Assembly: GCF_020037015.1 (NCBI RefSeq)
Contig: NZ_JAIQDE010000006.1
Span: forward strand, 124,001-188,000
From: Corallococcus sp. AS-1-6
Lineage (GTDB): Bacteria > Myxococcota > Myxococcia > Myxococcales > Myxococcaceae
Length of the DNA: 64,000 nucleotides
Direction of reading: 5' to 3'
The stretch's first letter is position 1, and the number at the start of each line of letters is the position of its first letter. Under the pieces are notes generated by a model that did no database searches, was not told the origin of the DNA, and saw only the letters and a list, made by a program, of their open reading frames with translations. Of this stretch, positions 1 to 9,099 are shown in pieces. The position numbers and the translations under genes were made by a program.

Positions 1-3000
1 GCGACGCCGGGCACAGCGGCCTGGCCGCCCAGCTTGCCCTCCGTACCCACTTCCTTGCCCACGCGCGTGACTTCCGAAGCGAACGCGCGGAGCTGGTCCA
101 CCATCGTGTTGATGGTGTTCTTCAGCTCCAGCACCTCGCCCTTCACGCTCACGGTGATCTTCTGGGACAGGTCGCCGTTGGCCACCGCCGTGGTCACCTT
201 GGCGATGTTGCGCACCTGGTCCGTGAGGTTGCCGGCGAGGACGTTCACGTTGTCCGTGAGGTCCTTCCACACGCCGGACACGCCCTTCACGTCGGCCTGA
301 CCGCCCAGCTTGCCTTCGGTGCCCACTTCCTTCGCGACGCGCGTCACTTCCGCGGCGAACGCGCGGAGTTGGTCCACCATCGTGTTGATGGTGCTCTTGA
401 GCTCCAGCACCTCGCCCTTCGCGTCCACGGTGATCTTCTTGGACAGGTCGCCGTTCGCGACCGCCGTGGTGACCTCCGCGATGTTTCGCACCTGGGCCGT
501 GAGGTTATTGGCCAGCAGGTTCACGTTGTTCGTGAGGTCCTTCCACGTGCCCGCGACGCCCGGCACCTCGGCCTGGGCGCCCAGCTTGCCCTCCACGCCC
601 ACCGTGCGCGCCACGTCCGTCACCTGCTGCGCGAAGACGGACAGCGTCTGGGTCATCGCGTTGATGGTGTCCGCGAGCGCGGCGATTTCACCCTTGGCCT
701 CCATCACCAGCTTCTGGGACAGGTCGCCGTCGGCCACCGCCGTCACCACCTTGACGATGCCGCGCACCTGGGTGGTGAGGTTGAAGGCCATGCTGTTCAC
801 GTTGTCCGTGAGGTCCTTCCACACGCCGGACACGCCCTTCACGTCGGCCTGGCCGCCCAGCTTGCCGTCCGTGCCCACTTCCTTCGCGACGCGGGTCACT
901 TCGGCGGCGAACGCGCGGAGCTGGTCCACCATCGTGTTGATGGTGCTCTTGAGCTCCAGCACCTCGCCCTTCGCGTCGACCGTGATCTTCCGGGACAGGT
1001 CGCCCTTCGCGACCGCCGTCGTCACCTCGGCGATGTTACGGACCTGGTCGGTGAGGTTGTTCGCCAGGAGGTTCACGTTGTTCGTGAGGTCCTTCCAGGT
1101 GCCCGCGACGCCCGGCACCACGGCCTGGGCGCCCAGCTTGCCCTCCACGCCCACCGTGCGCGCGACGTCCGTCACCTGCTGCGCGAAGATGGAGAGCGTC
1201 TGGGTCATCGCGTTGATGGTGTCCGCGAGCTCCGCGACCTCGCCCTTGGCCTCCATCTTCAGGCGCTGGGTGAGGTCGCCGTTGGCGACCGCGGTCACCA
1301 CCTTGGCGATGCCTCGCACCTGGGTGGTGAGGTTGGACGCCATGAAGTTCACGTTGTCCGTGAGGTCCTTCCACGTGCCGGACACGCCCTTCACTTCCGC
1401 CTGACCGCCCAGCTTGCCGTGCGTGCCCACCTCGCGGGCGACGCGCGTCACTTCCGAGGCGAAGCTGTTGAGCTGGTCCACCATCGTGTTGATGGTGTTC
1501 TTCAGCTCCAGGATTTCGCCGCGTGCGTCGACGGTGATCTTCTTGGACAGGTCACCGGTGGCCACCGCCGTCGTCACCAGGGCGATGTTGCGCACCTGGG
1601 TCGTGAGGTTGGAGGCCATGCTGTTCACGTTGTCCGTGAGGTCCTTCCACGTGCCGCCGACCCCCGGCACCGCGGCCTGACCGCCCAGCTTGCCGTCCGT
1701 GCCCACTTCCTTCGCGACGCGCGTCACTTCGGCGGCGAACGCGCGGAGCTGGTCCACCATCGTGTTGATGGTGCTCTTGAGCTCCAGGACCTCGCCCTTC
1801 ACGTCCACGGTGATCTTCCGGGACAGGTCGCCATTGGCGACGGCGGTGGAGACCTCCGCGATGTTGCGCACCTGGCTGGTGAGGTTGGACGCCATCAGGT
1901 TCACGTTGTCCGTGAGGTCCTTCCACGTCCCCGCGGCGCCGGGCACCTGGGCCTGGGCGCCCAGCTTGCCCTCCACGCCCACCGTGCGCGCGACGCTGGT
2001 CACCTGCTGCGCGAACACGTTGAGCGTGTCCGTCATGTTGTTCAGCGTGGCGCCCAGCGCGGCGATTTCACCCTGCGACGGCACCATCAGCTTCTGGGTG
2101 AGGTCACCGTTGGCGACCGCCGTCACCACCTTCACGATGCCGCGCACCTGCGTCGTGAGGTTGGACGCCATGAAGTTCACGTTGTCCGTGAGGTCCTTCC
2201 ACGTGCCGGACACGCCGGACACCGCGGCCTGACCGCCCAGCTTTCCTTCCGTACCCACCTCGCGCGCGACGCGCGTCACTTCGGAGGCGAAGCTGTTGAG
2301 CTGGTCCACCATCGTGTTGATGGTGCTCTTGAGCTCCAGGACCTCGCCCTTCACGTCCACGGTGATCTTCCGGGACAGGTCGCCGCGGGCCACCGCCGTG
2401 GTGACCTCCGCGATGTTTCGCACCTGCGCGGTGAGGTTGCCGGCGAGGACGTTCACGTTGTCCGTGAGGTCCTTCCACACGCCGGACACGCCCTTCACGT
2501 CGGCCTGGCCGCCCAGCTTGCCTTCGGTGCCCACCTCCTTCGCGACGCGCGTCACTTCGGCGGCGAAGCTGTTGAGCTGATCCACCATCGCGTTCACGGT
2601 GGTGCCGATGCGGAGGAACTCGCCCTTCACGGGCTGGCCGTCGATCTCCAGCGCCATCTTCTGGGTGAGGTCGCCTTCGGCCACCGCCACCAGCACGCGG
2701 GCGACCTCCGTGGTGGGCTGCACCAGGTCGCCGATGAGGGCGTTGATGGACTGGACGCTGGTGGCCCAGTCGCCGCGCACGTCGCCCAGGGTGACGCGCT
2801 CGCCCATGCGGCCCTCGCGGCCGACGACGCGCTCCACGCGGACGATTTCGTGGGTGAGCGTGGAGTTGAGCGTCACCACCGCGTTGAACGCGCGGGCGAT
2901 CTCATCCATCACCACGTCCTGCGCGCCCGAGGGCAGGCGCACGGAGAAGTCGCCGCCCTGCACGGCCCGGAGCGCCGCCAGCAGTTGCTGGAGCGGAGGA

Positions 3001-3254
3001 GGGCCGCCGGGGCGCAGGCCGTCATCGGCGGCCGCCGGGCGGCCGTTGCCGTTGCGGCTCCGCGCGGGAGCGCGGCGGGAGGGCGCGGGTTCGGCACGCG
3101 TCGCTTCGGTGTTGCTCAGCCGGTTGGCCGCCACGTTGCCCTGGGAGCGGGGGCCTGCGGGGCCAGCCTCCTGGCTCGCGGCGGTCGCGGCCGTCCTTCG
3201 GCCGTTGGCGCGCTTGCGGGGAGCGGAGGAGCTGGAAACCTTGGTGTCGTCCAC
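1..3254 (-). CDS. Multi-HAMP sensor protein (probable hybrid histidine kinase), C-terminus beyond window
   Basis: Partial gene of about 1084 codons, running off the left edge. The GTG at 3254 (protein starts [10 protein letters not shown]) follows an AGGGG-type ribosome site. Residues 1 to about 75 are disordered and rich in Ala, Arg and Pro. A HAMP-like segment follows, then a tandem array of 92-residue HAMP-plus-linker units repeating every 276 bp. The conserved WKDLTDNVN junctions fall at about 2469, 2193, 1917, 1641, 1365, 1089, 813, 537 and 261. No membrane segment is visible, so the array is probably cytoplasmic. Poly-HAMP arrays of this kind are known in fungal group III kinases and in large bacterial hybrid kinases, where HAMP units relay signals to a kinase core. 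No HisKA or HATPase domain lies inside the window, so the kinase assignment is inferred from the family. The array itself is certain. Confidence 0.85.
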   Translation of the reverse strand, partial: MDDTKVSSSSAPRKRANGRRTAATAASQEAGPAGPRSQGNVAANRLSNTEATRAEPAPSRRAPARSRNGNGRPAAADDGLRPGGPPPLQQLLAALRAVQGGDFSVRLPSGAQDVVMDEIARAFNAVVTLNSTLTHEIVRVERVVGREGRMGERVTLGDVRGDWATSVQSINALIGDLVQPTTEVARVLVAVAEGDLTQKMALEIDGQPVKGEFLRIGTTVNAMVDQLNSFAAEVTRVAKEVGTEGKLGGQADVKGVSGVWKDLTDNVNVLAGNLTAQVRNIAEVTTAVARGDLSRKITVDVKGEVLELKSTINTMVDQLNSFASEVTRVAREVGTEGKLGGQAAVSGVSGTWKDLTDNVNFMASNLTTQVRGIVKVVTAVANGDLTQKLMVPSQGEIAALGATLNNMTDTLNVFAQQVTSVARTVGVEGKLGAQAQVPGAAGTWKDLTDNVNLMASNLTSQVRNIAEVSTAVANGDLSRKITVDVKGEVLELKSTINTMVDQLRAFAAEVTRVAKEVGTDGKLGGQAAVPGVGGTWKDLTDNVNSMASNLTTQVRNIALVTTAVATGDLSKKITVDARGEILELKNTINTMVDQLNSFASEVTRVAREVGTHGKLGGQAEVKGVSGTWKDLTDNVNFMASNLTTQVRGIAKVVTAVANGDLTQRLKMEAKGEVAELADTINAMTQTLSIFAQQVTDVARTVGVEGKLGAQAVVPGVAGTWKDLTNNVNLLANNLTDQVRNIAEVTTAVAKGDLSRKITVDAKGEVLELKSTINTMVDQLRAFAAEVTRVAKEVGTDGKLGGQADVKGVSGVWKDLTDNVNSMAFNLTTQVRGIVKVVTAVADGDLSQKLVMEAKGEIAALADTINAMTQTLSVFAQQVTDVARTVGVEGKLGAQAEVPGVAGTWKDLTNNVNLLANNLTAQVRNIAEVTTAVANGDLSKKITVDAKGEVLELKSTINTMVDQLRAFAAEVTRVAKEVGTEGKLGGQADVKGVSGVWKDLTDNVNVLAGNLTDQVRNIAKVTTAVANGDLSQKITVSVKGEVLELKNTINTMVDQLRAFASEVTRVGKEVGTEGKLGGQAAVPGV
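262..2469 (-). repeat. Tandem HAMP-coding repeat, eight complete 276-bp units
   Basis: The aggtccttccac block (encoding WKDLT) recurs with an exact 276-bp period, and a ninth unit continues to the left edge. Two unit types alternate. Type A encodes MVDQL-FA-EVTRVA-EVGT-GKLGGQ. Type B encodes MTQTL- or MTDTL-, then [20 protein letters not shown]. From the N-terminus the order is A B A A B A B A and then another A. Type B units lie at about 1918-2193, 1090-1365 and 538-813. Nucleotide similarity between units is very high, which suggests recent duplication or ongoing gene conversion. Confidence 0.9.
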
Positions 3255-3476
3255 GAGTGAAACCCCTGATCGGCGGAAGCGTTGCGACCGGACCTGCGAA
3301 GACGGCCCGCGATCCCAGGAACGTCCAATGAGTTCGCGGGTTTGTCGAATGTAAAGCCGGGGCGGAAAGGCCCTCGGTGTCGGGCACTGAACGTCATGCC
3401 TGGACCTGAGCCCCACCAACCCCGGAAGCCCCGGGTCGCGGTCACGAGCCCGAGGAGGAACCTCCCCATAACAGCT

Positions 3477-4376
3477 TCAAGGAGGCGAGGCCGTGCACGG
3501 GAAGCCATCGCACCCCTGCACATACAACGCCCGCCCCGAGAGCCTTCGGGCAGGCGCGCGTGGGCGCGCGGGCACCTCTTCACGTGCGCCGGTGCGGACA
3601 TCGAAGCGGAGTGAGGCCGGCGCGGGTGCGTCCTGGGAAGCAGGCGAGCCGCAGGCCAGCAGGACCTGATCCGCGGTGTCGAGCCACCACAGGAACTCCA
3701 CGGCGCAAGGGGCCTCCGCCCGCACCAACTCCAGGGTGCGGGCGTCGTAGACGATGACGCCGCCGCCCCACTCCACCGCCGCGAGCACGCCGCCGGGGCC
3801 GATGGACAGCCGGCCTCCCGGACCGGGCACCTGCGCCTGCCCCAGCACCTTGCCGTCCGGCGCCACGGAGACGAGCTGCCCGCTGGCATCCAGCGCGAGG
3901 ACCCCGCCCGCGTGGCCGATCAGCCACTCCGGTGGCGAGATGTCGCCCACCGGCAGGAGCGCGCCGTCCCGCTCCCGCAACAGGCGGCTTCCAGCAGCGG
4001 CCCACAGCCAGCGCTCGCCATCGAAGGCGATGGCGGTGGTGCCGGGGATCTCCAGGCGCGAGTGCGAGCCATCCTCGCCGCAGACGGCGACGACGCGGGG
4101 TCCGAACACGGCCGCGCGCGACGCATCCGGAGCCACGGCCCAGCCCAGCCGCGTGGCGCCTTCCAACTGCCGCGCCAGACAGTCATTGAGCGCGCCCAGG
4201 TGCGCGTCTCCGGCGGGTGAAGCGATGAGGTACGGGAGGCTGGTGGTGGCGACGTAGAGCAGCAGGCCCAGTCCCGCGGCGATGACGAGCGTGAGCGGCC
4301 ATGCCCGGGCGCTCACGCTTCGCGCGAGGCGCGCGCTCGTGCGGCCCACCGCCAGATGCCCGTCCCGTCCGCTCAC
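3477..4376 (-). CDS. Membrane-anchored propeller-like protein of unknown function
   Basis: This 299-residue protein starts at the GTG at 4376, which has a GGAG ribosome site 7-8 nt upstream; longer versions of the frame lack one. An N-terminal basic segment is followed by one hydrophobic helix (about residues 25-45, containing LTLVIAAGLGLLLYVATT). A long extracytoplasmic part follows, with repeated short beta motifs such as GVLALDASGQLVSVAPDGKVLGQ and GGRLSIGPGGVLAAVEWGGG. This pattern recalls WD40/PQQ-type beta-propeller blades, but I recognise no specific family. It would sit in the inner membrane facing the periplasm. It is divergent from the Gly/Thr-rich gene at 4650. Confidence 0.6.
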   Translation of the reverse strand: MSGRDGHLAVGRTSARLARSVSARAWPLTLVIAAGLGLLLYVATTSLPYLIASPAGDAHLGALNDCLARQLEGATRLGWAVAPDASRAAVFGPRVVAVCGEDGSHSRLEIPGTTAIAFDGERWLWAAAGSRLLRERDGALLPVGDISPPEWLIGHAGGVLALDASGQLVSVAPDGKVLGQAQVPGPGGRLSIGPGGVLAAVEWGGGVIVYDARTLELVRAEAPCAVEFLWWLDTADQVLLACGSPASQDAPAPASLRFDVRTGAREEVPARPRAPARRLSGRALYVQGCDGFPCTASPP

Positions 4377-4649
4377 GCACGCTCCTTCACTGGACCGGAG
4401 GACAGCACAGAAACGGGGCGAAGACTTCCCACAGCGATGCGGAAACGCAGGTGTTGGACACCCGAGTGCGCTGTCCCCACCTGTTTCACGGAACCCGGCG
4501 CGCGTGCGCGCAACCCCTGCCCCGCGTGCTTCGTTCCATGAACGACCTGCGAGCTGGCGGCCTGCCATGTGCCAGCGGGTTTCCAAGGGTTGCCCTGTCC
4601 GGTGAAGCACACACCTTTACGCCTCAAGCGACGGAAAGGGTTCCTTCAC

Positions 4650-5435
4650 ATGCGACGCTCCATTGGCACCGCGGCACTGGCCTTCAGCTTCCTCCTCTCC
4701 ACCAGCGCGCTCGCCCAGCAGGTAGGCGACGGCTCGAGCCCCGGGACGACCCCTGGCTCCTCCGGCGCCTCTCCGGAGATGGTCAACAGCGGCCAGACCG
4801 GCAGCGCCGGCTCCCAGGGCACCGTCACGCCCGGCACCACCAACTCCACCGGCGTGGAGACGGGCAACACCGCCACCGGCACGGGGGGCTCTGGCACCAG
4901 CGTGAACCCGACCCCGGGCACCACCGGCACCGGCACCACCGGCGGTAGCACTTCCGGCACCGGTGGCACCGGGACCAGCGGCATTGGCACGGGCACCGGC
5001 ACCGGCTCCAGCACGGACACCTACGGCACCGGCAGCACCGCGCCCTCCACCGGCACGGGCTCATACACGCAGCCCTCCACGAGCACCGGCACCTACGGCG
5101 GCTCGGGCACCAGCACCAGCGCCACGGGCGCTGGCAGCACCACCAGCACCGGCACCATTGGCGGCACGGGCACCGGCACCACCGGCGCCACCCAGCCCGG
5201 CACCGAGTCCAACGGCTCGACCGTCCTCAACCCGGGCGGCACCGGGACGGGCGGCACCAGCGGCACGACCGGCACGGGCGGCGTCGGCGGCACCGGCACG
5301 GGTGGCTCCGGCGGCACCACGGGCGGCGTGGGCGGCACCGGCACCAGCGGCTCCGGCGGCACCATGGGCGGCGTGGGCGGCACCGGCACCGGCGGGACCA
5401 ATGGTTCGTCGGCCGGCACCGTCGGCGGCCAGTAG
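4650..5435 (+). CDS. Secreted Gly/Thr/Ser-rich low-complexity protein
   Basis: This 261-residue protein starts at the ATG at 4650 behind a GGAAAGGG ribosome site. It has a clear signal peptide (MRRSIGTAALAFSFLLSTSALA, cleaved after ALA). The rest is almost entirely Gly, Thr, Ser and Pro in irregular repeats such as GTGG, GTGTGG and STGT, ending with several GGVGGTGTGG-type blocks. There is no cysteine and no recognisable fold. It is probably an extracellular or surface low-complexity protein (matrix, glycan-attached or spore-coat-like). Function is unknown. The reading frame is convincing because the signal peptide and the codon third-position bias agree. Confidence 0.65.
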   Translation: MRRSIGTAALAFSFLLSTSALAQQVGDGSSPGTTPGSSGASPEMVNSGQTGSAGSQGTVTPGTTNSTGVETGNTATGTGGSGTSVNPTPGTTGTGTTGGSTSGTGGTGTSGIGTGTGTGSSTDTYGTGSTAPSTGTGSYTQPSTSTGTYGGSGTSTSATGAGSTTSTGTIGGTGTGTTGATQPGTESNGSTVLNPGGTGTGGTSGTTGTGGVGGTGTGGSGGTTGGVGGTGTSGSGGTMGGVGGTGTGGTNGSSAGTVGGQ

Positions 5436-5467
5436 CCTTCGCGCCCGGATGGACTGCAATGACAGCC

Positions 5468-5496
5468 ACGGCCGCCAGCCCTTCGCTGGCGGCCGT
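5468..5496. terminator. Bidirectional hairpin between convergent genes
   Basis: A perfect 12-bp stem (ACGGCCGCCAGC / GCTGGCGGCCGT) with a 5-nt loop lies between the stop of the Gly/Thr-rich gene (5435) and the stop of the convergent MerR gene (5513). There is no T-tract, as is common in very GC-rich genomes. Confidence 0.6.
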
Positions 5497-5512
5497 CGCT
5501 CCATGTCTGGCT

Positions 5513-6250
5513 TTACTTCGGCGCGTCCAGACAGGCCATGGCCCGGCCCACGTACTCCATGAGCTGGGGGTCGCGGCCCTGGCGCTCGGCCATCCGGGGC
5601 TCCTGCTGGTGCATCGTCTGGAGCGACTTCTCGATGCCGGGGTTGCCTCCCGTGAAGGCGCGGATGAGCTCGCGCCAGCGCGTGGCCAGCGCGCGCACCG
5701 GCTCGGAGGCGGGGTCGGCGCCCTGCTCCATCTGCTCGCGCATGCTCGCGATGAGGCGGGGCCACTCGGCCTCCACCTGCCGGAGGGCGTCGTCCCCCAT
5801 CGCCTGGCGGCGGGCCTCCAGCTCCTTCAACTGCTCCGGGGTGTAGTACTTCTCGAACATGGTCATGGCCTCGATGGTCTGTAGGAAGTCGTCGGCGGAG
5901 ACGTGCTCCGCCGCGCGCAACTGCCGTGCGAGGGAATCCAGGCGGTCGCAGAGCTGACGCTGTTCCGCCAGTTGCTCCCGGGCCCGCTGGAGCCGCAGCT
6001 CCACCACGCGCAGGGCGGAGAAGTCCGCCCGGCCCAGCGTCTCGGCGATCTCCTCCAGCGAGAACCCGAGCTGCTTGAGCGACAGGATGTGACTCAGGCG
6101 GGCGATGTCCGCCGCCGTGTAGAGCCGGTGCCCCGACGCCGTGTGCGCCGAGGGCTTGAGCAAGCCAATCTCGTCGTAGTGGTGCAGCGCGCGGATGGAC
6201 AGCCCCGTACGCCGGGCCAGCTCCCCTACCTTCAGCTCCGTGTGCTGCAT
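5513..6250 (-). CDS. MerR-family regulator with TipAS-like effector domain
   Basis: This 245-residue protein starts at the ATG at 6250 with an AAGGGGTGAGG ribosome site. Residues 6-75 form a MerR winged helix (VGELARRTGLSIRALHHYDE, with SGHRLYT in the wing). A dimerisation coiled coil follows at about 80-120. The C-terminal part resembles the TipAS antibiotic-recognition domain (MFEKYYTPEQLKELEAR, then RWRELIRAFTGGNPGI). TipA-like regulators activate drug-resistance genes on binding their ligand; the ligand here is unknown. The 19-bp-spacer operator just upstream indicates autoregulation. No target transporter is adjacent, so the regulon may lie elsewhere. Confidence 0.88.
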   Translation of the reverse strand: MQHTELKVGELARRTGLSIRALHHYDEIGLLKPSAHTASGHRLYTAADIARLSHILSLKQLGFSLEEIAETLGRADFSALRVVELRLQRAREQLAEQRQLCDRLDSLARQLRAAEHVSADDFLQTIEAMTMFEKYYTPEQLKELEARRQAMGDDALRQVEAEWPRLIASMREQMEQGADPASEPVRALATRWRELIRAFTGGNPGIEKSLQTMHQQEPRMAERQGRDPQLMEYVGRAMACLDAPK

Positions 6251-6295
6251 GCCTCACCCCTTTCCAGCCGCGCCCCTTCGCGCGACTGGATGTCA

Positions 6296-6326
6296 TGGGT
6301 ACAACCTCACGTCGCGTGAGGTTCAA
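6296..6326 (-). promoter_or_regulatory. MerR-type promoter/operator with 19-bp spacer
   Basis: On the minus strand, TTGAAC (6326-6321) and TACCCA (6301-6296) are separated by exactly 19 bp, the overlong spacer typical of MerR-activated promoters. A perfect 9-3-9 inverted repeat (AACCTCACG / CGTGAGGTT, 6303-6323) fills the spacer. It drives the MerR gene at 6250, so autoregulation is very likely. Confidence 0.8.
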
Positions 6327-6606
6327 GGGGGAAAACGCACGGGGGTGGCCAATGGACGACAGGGATTGCTAGGGTTCCCGCCTGGAACGGCGATGACCGC
6401 CGGTGGTTCCACGCACCCTTGAGGAGACCTGTCCTGATGACTCCGCCCCTTGTCGTCGTCGCGGCCCTGTCCGCCACGCGGGCGTGCATCCGCTGAGCCG
6501 GTCGCAGCACCGTCGTCCGTCGCAGCGCGAGCCCGCTTCCTTCACGCCCGGCGCCCCGGAGTCCCCTCCCGCGCGTCCTGGCATCGCTCTGCCCGGAGTT
6601 CCTCAA

Positions 6607-7698
6607 GTGTCACTCGAAACCCTCGGCTGGGGTCCCGACCTCGACCTCGCGCTGTCCAACACCCTCTCGCAGTCGTCCTCGTCCCTCGTCCCCGGGCGCG
6701 TCGTGCGCCAGCAGCGGGGACTGCTCACCGTGCAGACCGCCGGCGCGGCCTTCCTCGCGCGCGCCGCCGGACGCCTCCTCCATCAGGCCCAGGGCGCGGA
6801 GGCCCTGCCCACCGTGGGCGACTGGGTCCTCCTGCAACCGCCCGCGTCCGGTGACGGCGAGGCGCTGATGCACGCCGTGCTTCCCCGCCGCAGCCTCCTG
6901 AAGCGGCGCGAGGCGGGCAGCGAACACGACGGCCAGCTCATCGCCGCCAACGTGGACGTGGTGTTCCTCGTCATGGGGTTGGACGGCGACTTCAACCCCC
7001 GCCGCGTCGAACGCTCCCTCACCGTGGCCTGGAACAGCGGCGCCACGCCCGTCGTGCTCCTCAGCAAGGCGGACCTCGCGGACAACGCGGCCGAGCGCGT
7101 CCGGGAGGTGGAGGCCCTGGCCCCCGGCGTGGACGTGCTCGCGGTGAGCGCGCAAACGGGCCTGGGCGTGGAGGACGTGCGCATCCGGCTTCCTCCCGGA
7201 AGGACGGGCGTGCTGCTGGGCTCGTCCGGCGTGGGCAAGTCCACGCTCGCCAACCGGCTGCTGGACGCCGCGCGCCTGGTCACCCAGCCCGTGCGGGCGG
7301 ACGACGACCGGGGCCGGCACACCACCACGCACCGCGAGCTGTTCGTGCTGGAGAATGGCGGCCTCATCATCGACGGGCCCGGCATGCGCGAGCTGGGGCT
7401 GTGGGGCGATGAGGAGGAGGGCCTGGCCAACGCCTTCGCGGACGTGCTCGCGCTGGCCACCGGCTGCCGCTTCAGCGACTGCGGCCACCAGGGCGAACCG
7501 GGCTGCGCGGTGAAAGCGGCGGTGGAGGACGGCACGCTCTCCGAGGAGCGGCACGCGAGCTTCCAGAAGCTCCAGCGCGAGCAGGCCTTCCAGCACCGCC
7601 AGACGGACGCCGCCGCGCAGCGTGCGCACAAGCGGGTGGAGCGCGCCCGGTCCAACCAGGGCTGGGCCCTGACGCGCTCGAAGCGGCGCGGCGAATAG
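6607..7698 (+). CDS. rsgA: Ribosome small subunit-dependent GTPase A
   Basis: RsgA is a circularly permuted GTPase that checks 30S subunit maturation. The frame is open from 6403, but the GTG at 6607 (VSLETLGWG) has a CGGAG ribosome site and matches the family N-terminus, giving 363 residues. An OB-fold covers about residues 30-110. The GTPase motifs come in permuted order: SKAD (G4), SAQTG (G5), GSSGVGKS (G1) and DGPGMREL (G3). The C-terminal zinc motif reads C-x4-C-x-H-x5-C within GCRFSDCGHQGEPGC. The tail is basic. It is a single-gene unit followed by a strong hairpin. Confidence 0.93.
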   Translation: MSLETLGWGPDLDLALSNTLSQSSSSLVPGRVVRQQRGLLTVQTAGAAFLARAAGRLLHQAQGAEALPTVGDWVLLQPPASGDGEALMHAVLPRRSLLKRREAGSEHDGQLIAANVDVVFLVMGLDGDFNPRRVERSLTVAWNSGATPVVLLSKADLADNAAERVREVEALAPGVDVLAVSAQTGLGVEDVRIRLPPGRTGVLLGSSGVGKSTLANRLLDAARLVTQPVRADDDRGRHTTTHRELFVLENGGLIIDGPGMRELGLWGDEEEGLANAFADVLALATGCRFSDCGHQGEPGCAVKAAVEDGTLSEERHASFQKLQREQAFQHRQTDAAAQRAHKRVERARSNQGWALTRSKRRGE

Positions 7699-7713
7699 AC
7701 AGACACCCTCGGG

Positions 7714-7740
7714 CGCGGCGCGGACACCTCCCGCGCCGCG
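7714..7740. terminator. Bidirectional hairpin after rsgA
   Basis: A 10-bp perfect stem (CGCGGCGCGG / CCGCGCCGCG) with a 7-nt loop sits between the rsgA stop (7698) and the convergent lipoprotein stop (7753). Confidence 0.6.
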
Positions 7741-7752
7741 TCCGGAGGTGCG

Positions 7753-8298
7753 TCAGAGGCCGGGGTTCGAGTCCGGCACGGAGCCGGGCGGCGGCAGCGG
7801 CGGCGGCGTCGGGGCCTCGAGCGCCGGGACCTCCCCCTCCTCCGGCGCGTCCGGGGCGCGGACCGGCGTCTCCGGGCCCGGGTCGTGCCGCGGGTGGATG
7901 TTCGAGGGCTCCGCCGCGCAGGCGTAGGCCACGGTGCGCGAGCCCACCAGGACCGAGGGCAACAGCAGGCCCATCGCGGCGCAGTTGCCCCGCTCCTCGT
8001 CGGTCCGGTTGCCACCGGCGCACACCGCCGCCCCGACGAACGCGCCCGCCACCGCCAGGCCCGCCTGGATGAGGAAGTCGCTGGCGGTCGCGCGGCTCTG
8101 CGCCCACGCGACGCCGTTCTCGCACTCGCTGCCAGGGGGGCTGGACACGGGCAACAGGCCCGCCACCGTGAACCACTGCCGGTCCTGGTGGACCTGCGGC
8201 TCCGGCCGCAGGTTCGTGACGATGCTCGTCCGATAGCAGCCCGTCTGCCCCAGCATCAGCGCCACCATCGACGCCGCCACCGCGTGTGCCTTGCGCAT
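7753..8298 (-). CDS. Putative Bor-like lipoprotein
   Basis: This 181-residue protein starts at the ATG at 8298 (MRKAHAV). The signal peptide ends in a lipobox-like LGQTGC, in which Gln at -3 is unusual. The segment DRQWFTVAGLLPVSSPPGSE followed by C and then a hydrophobic Gly/Ala stretch (LIQAGLAVAGAFVGAAVCA) recalls the Bor/Iss lipoprotein family pattern. The C-terminus is a Pro/Glu-rich tail. It is probably an outer-membrane or periplasmic lipoprotein. The Bor assignment is by pattern only and could be wrong. Confidence 0.55.
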   Translation of the reverse strand: MRKAHAVAASMVALMLGQTGCYRTSIVTNLRPEPQVHQDRQWFTVAGLLPVSSPPGSECENGVAWAQSRATASDFLIQAGLAVAGAFVGAAVCAGGNRTDEERGNCAAMGLLLPSVLVGSRTVAYACAAEPSNIHPRHDPGPETPVRAPDAPEEGEVPALEAPTPPPLPPPGSVPDSNPGL

Positions 8299-8389
8299 CC
8301 ATGCCCCCAATCCCGGTGAGTGACCGCCCGCACCGGCGGTCAGGCCCCGTGCCTAGCCTGAACGCCGGGGTCACCGGAAGAGGGCGGCG

Positions 8390-8995
8390 CTAACGTCGGC
8401 GCTTCGGCGCGGCGGGGAGGCTCTCGAACGCGGTCTCCACCATGCCGCGCAGGGTGGCCTCGTCCATGCCCGCCTTGCCCACGGCCTCCAGCCCCCGGTG
8501 GACCCCGAGCAGCATGGCGCCCAACCTCTTCGGGTCCGCCTGGGGCGCGAGGTCCCCCTGCGCCCGGGCCTGCTCCAGGCAGCGCACGAACGCGACCTCC
8601 AGCCCCCGGAGGGTCTCCAGCGCCCGGTCCGCCACCTGCCCGTCCTGCGCCGCCAGCTCCGACGTGCCGCGCGCCAGCAGGCACCCGCGCCGGTTCGTAG
8701 GCGACGCGGACGCGGTGGCCACGCCCAGCAGGTACTGACGCAGCCGCTCCAGCGCGCCAGCGTCCGGCCCCTCCAGCGTCTTCTTCACCGACTCCACGGA
8801 GCTCACGCAGTACGCGTCGAAGACCTTCAGGAAGAGCTGATGCTTGTCGCCGAAGGCCCCGTAGAGGCTGCCCTTGCCCAGCCCCGTGGCCTGCATCAGG
8901 TCGTCCATGGACGTCGCCGCGTAGCCCTTGTTCCAGAACTGGTCGCGCACCGCCCGCAGCACCTGCGCTTCATCGAATGTCCGAGGCCGAGCCAT
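8390..8995 (-). CDS. TetR/AcrR-family repressor
   Basis: This 201-residue protein starts at the ATG at 8995 (MARPRTFDE). Residues 8-55 form the TetR helix-turn-helix (VLRAVRDQFWNKGYAATSMD, DLMQATGLGKGSLYGAFGDK). An all-helical effector domain follows with YLLGVATASASPTNRRGCLL, typical of the subgroup that regulates oxidoreductases and efflux. It is divergent from the SDR gene at 9100, and a palindrome typical of the family lies in the shared promoter. It therefore most likely represses the SDR and itself in response to the SDR substrate or a related electrophile. The ligand is unknown. Confidence 0.9.
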   Translation of the reverse strand: MARPRTFDEAQVLRAVRDQFWNKGYAATSMDDLMQATGLGKGSLYGAFGDKHQLFLKVFDAYCVSSVESVKKTLEGPDAGALERLRQYLLGVATASASPTNRRGCLLARGTSELAAQDGQVADRALETLRGLEVAFVRCLEQARAQGDLAPQADPKRLGAMLLGVHRGLEAVGKAGMDEATLRGMVETAFESLPAAPKRRR

Positions 8996-9014
8996 GCCTG
9001 GAAAATAAAAGTTA

Positions 9015-9061
9015 TTGACCGCTCGGTCCACCATTCTTAGATATGGACCATAAAGTCCATA
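9015..9061. promoter_or_regulatory. SDR promoter with TetR-type operator and second palindrome
   Basis: The plus strand has TTGACC (9015-9020), a 17-bp spacer and TAGATA (9038-9043), a plausible sigma-70 promoter for the SDR gene. A TetR-type palindrome, GACCG-CT-CGGTC (9017-9028), overlaps the -35 box. A second inverted repeat, TATGGAC-N6-GTCCATA (9042-9061), covers the predicted start of transcription. Both fit steric repression of the divergent pair. Confidence 0.65.
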
Positions 9062-9099
9062 ACCCCTCGCTGGCGCGGGGACGGGACAAGGAGCGGGAC

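Noticed and set aside
262-2469. Regular repeats as a possible CRISPR array
   Set aside because: The 276-bp units are in-frame protein-coding HAMP repeats without spacers.
369-3260. Plus-strand open frame of 963 codons opposite the HAMP array, plus similar long frames 310-1404 and 1690-2232
   Set aside because: Mirror image of the HAMP repeats. It has no ribosome site, no family resemblance, and is His/Arg-rich as expected for antisense of a GC-rich gene.
7699-7711. 13-bp block agacagacaccct after the rsgA stop, repeated near 19752 after the RCK-cNMP stop
   Set aside because: Two short matches in different contexts, no pairing partner and no further copies seen; likely chance or a minor 3-prime-end bias.
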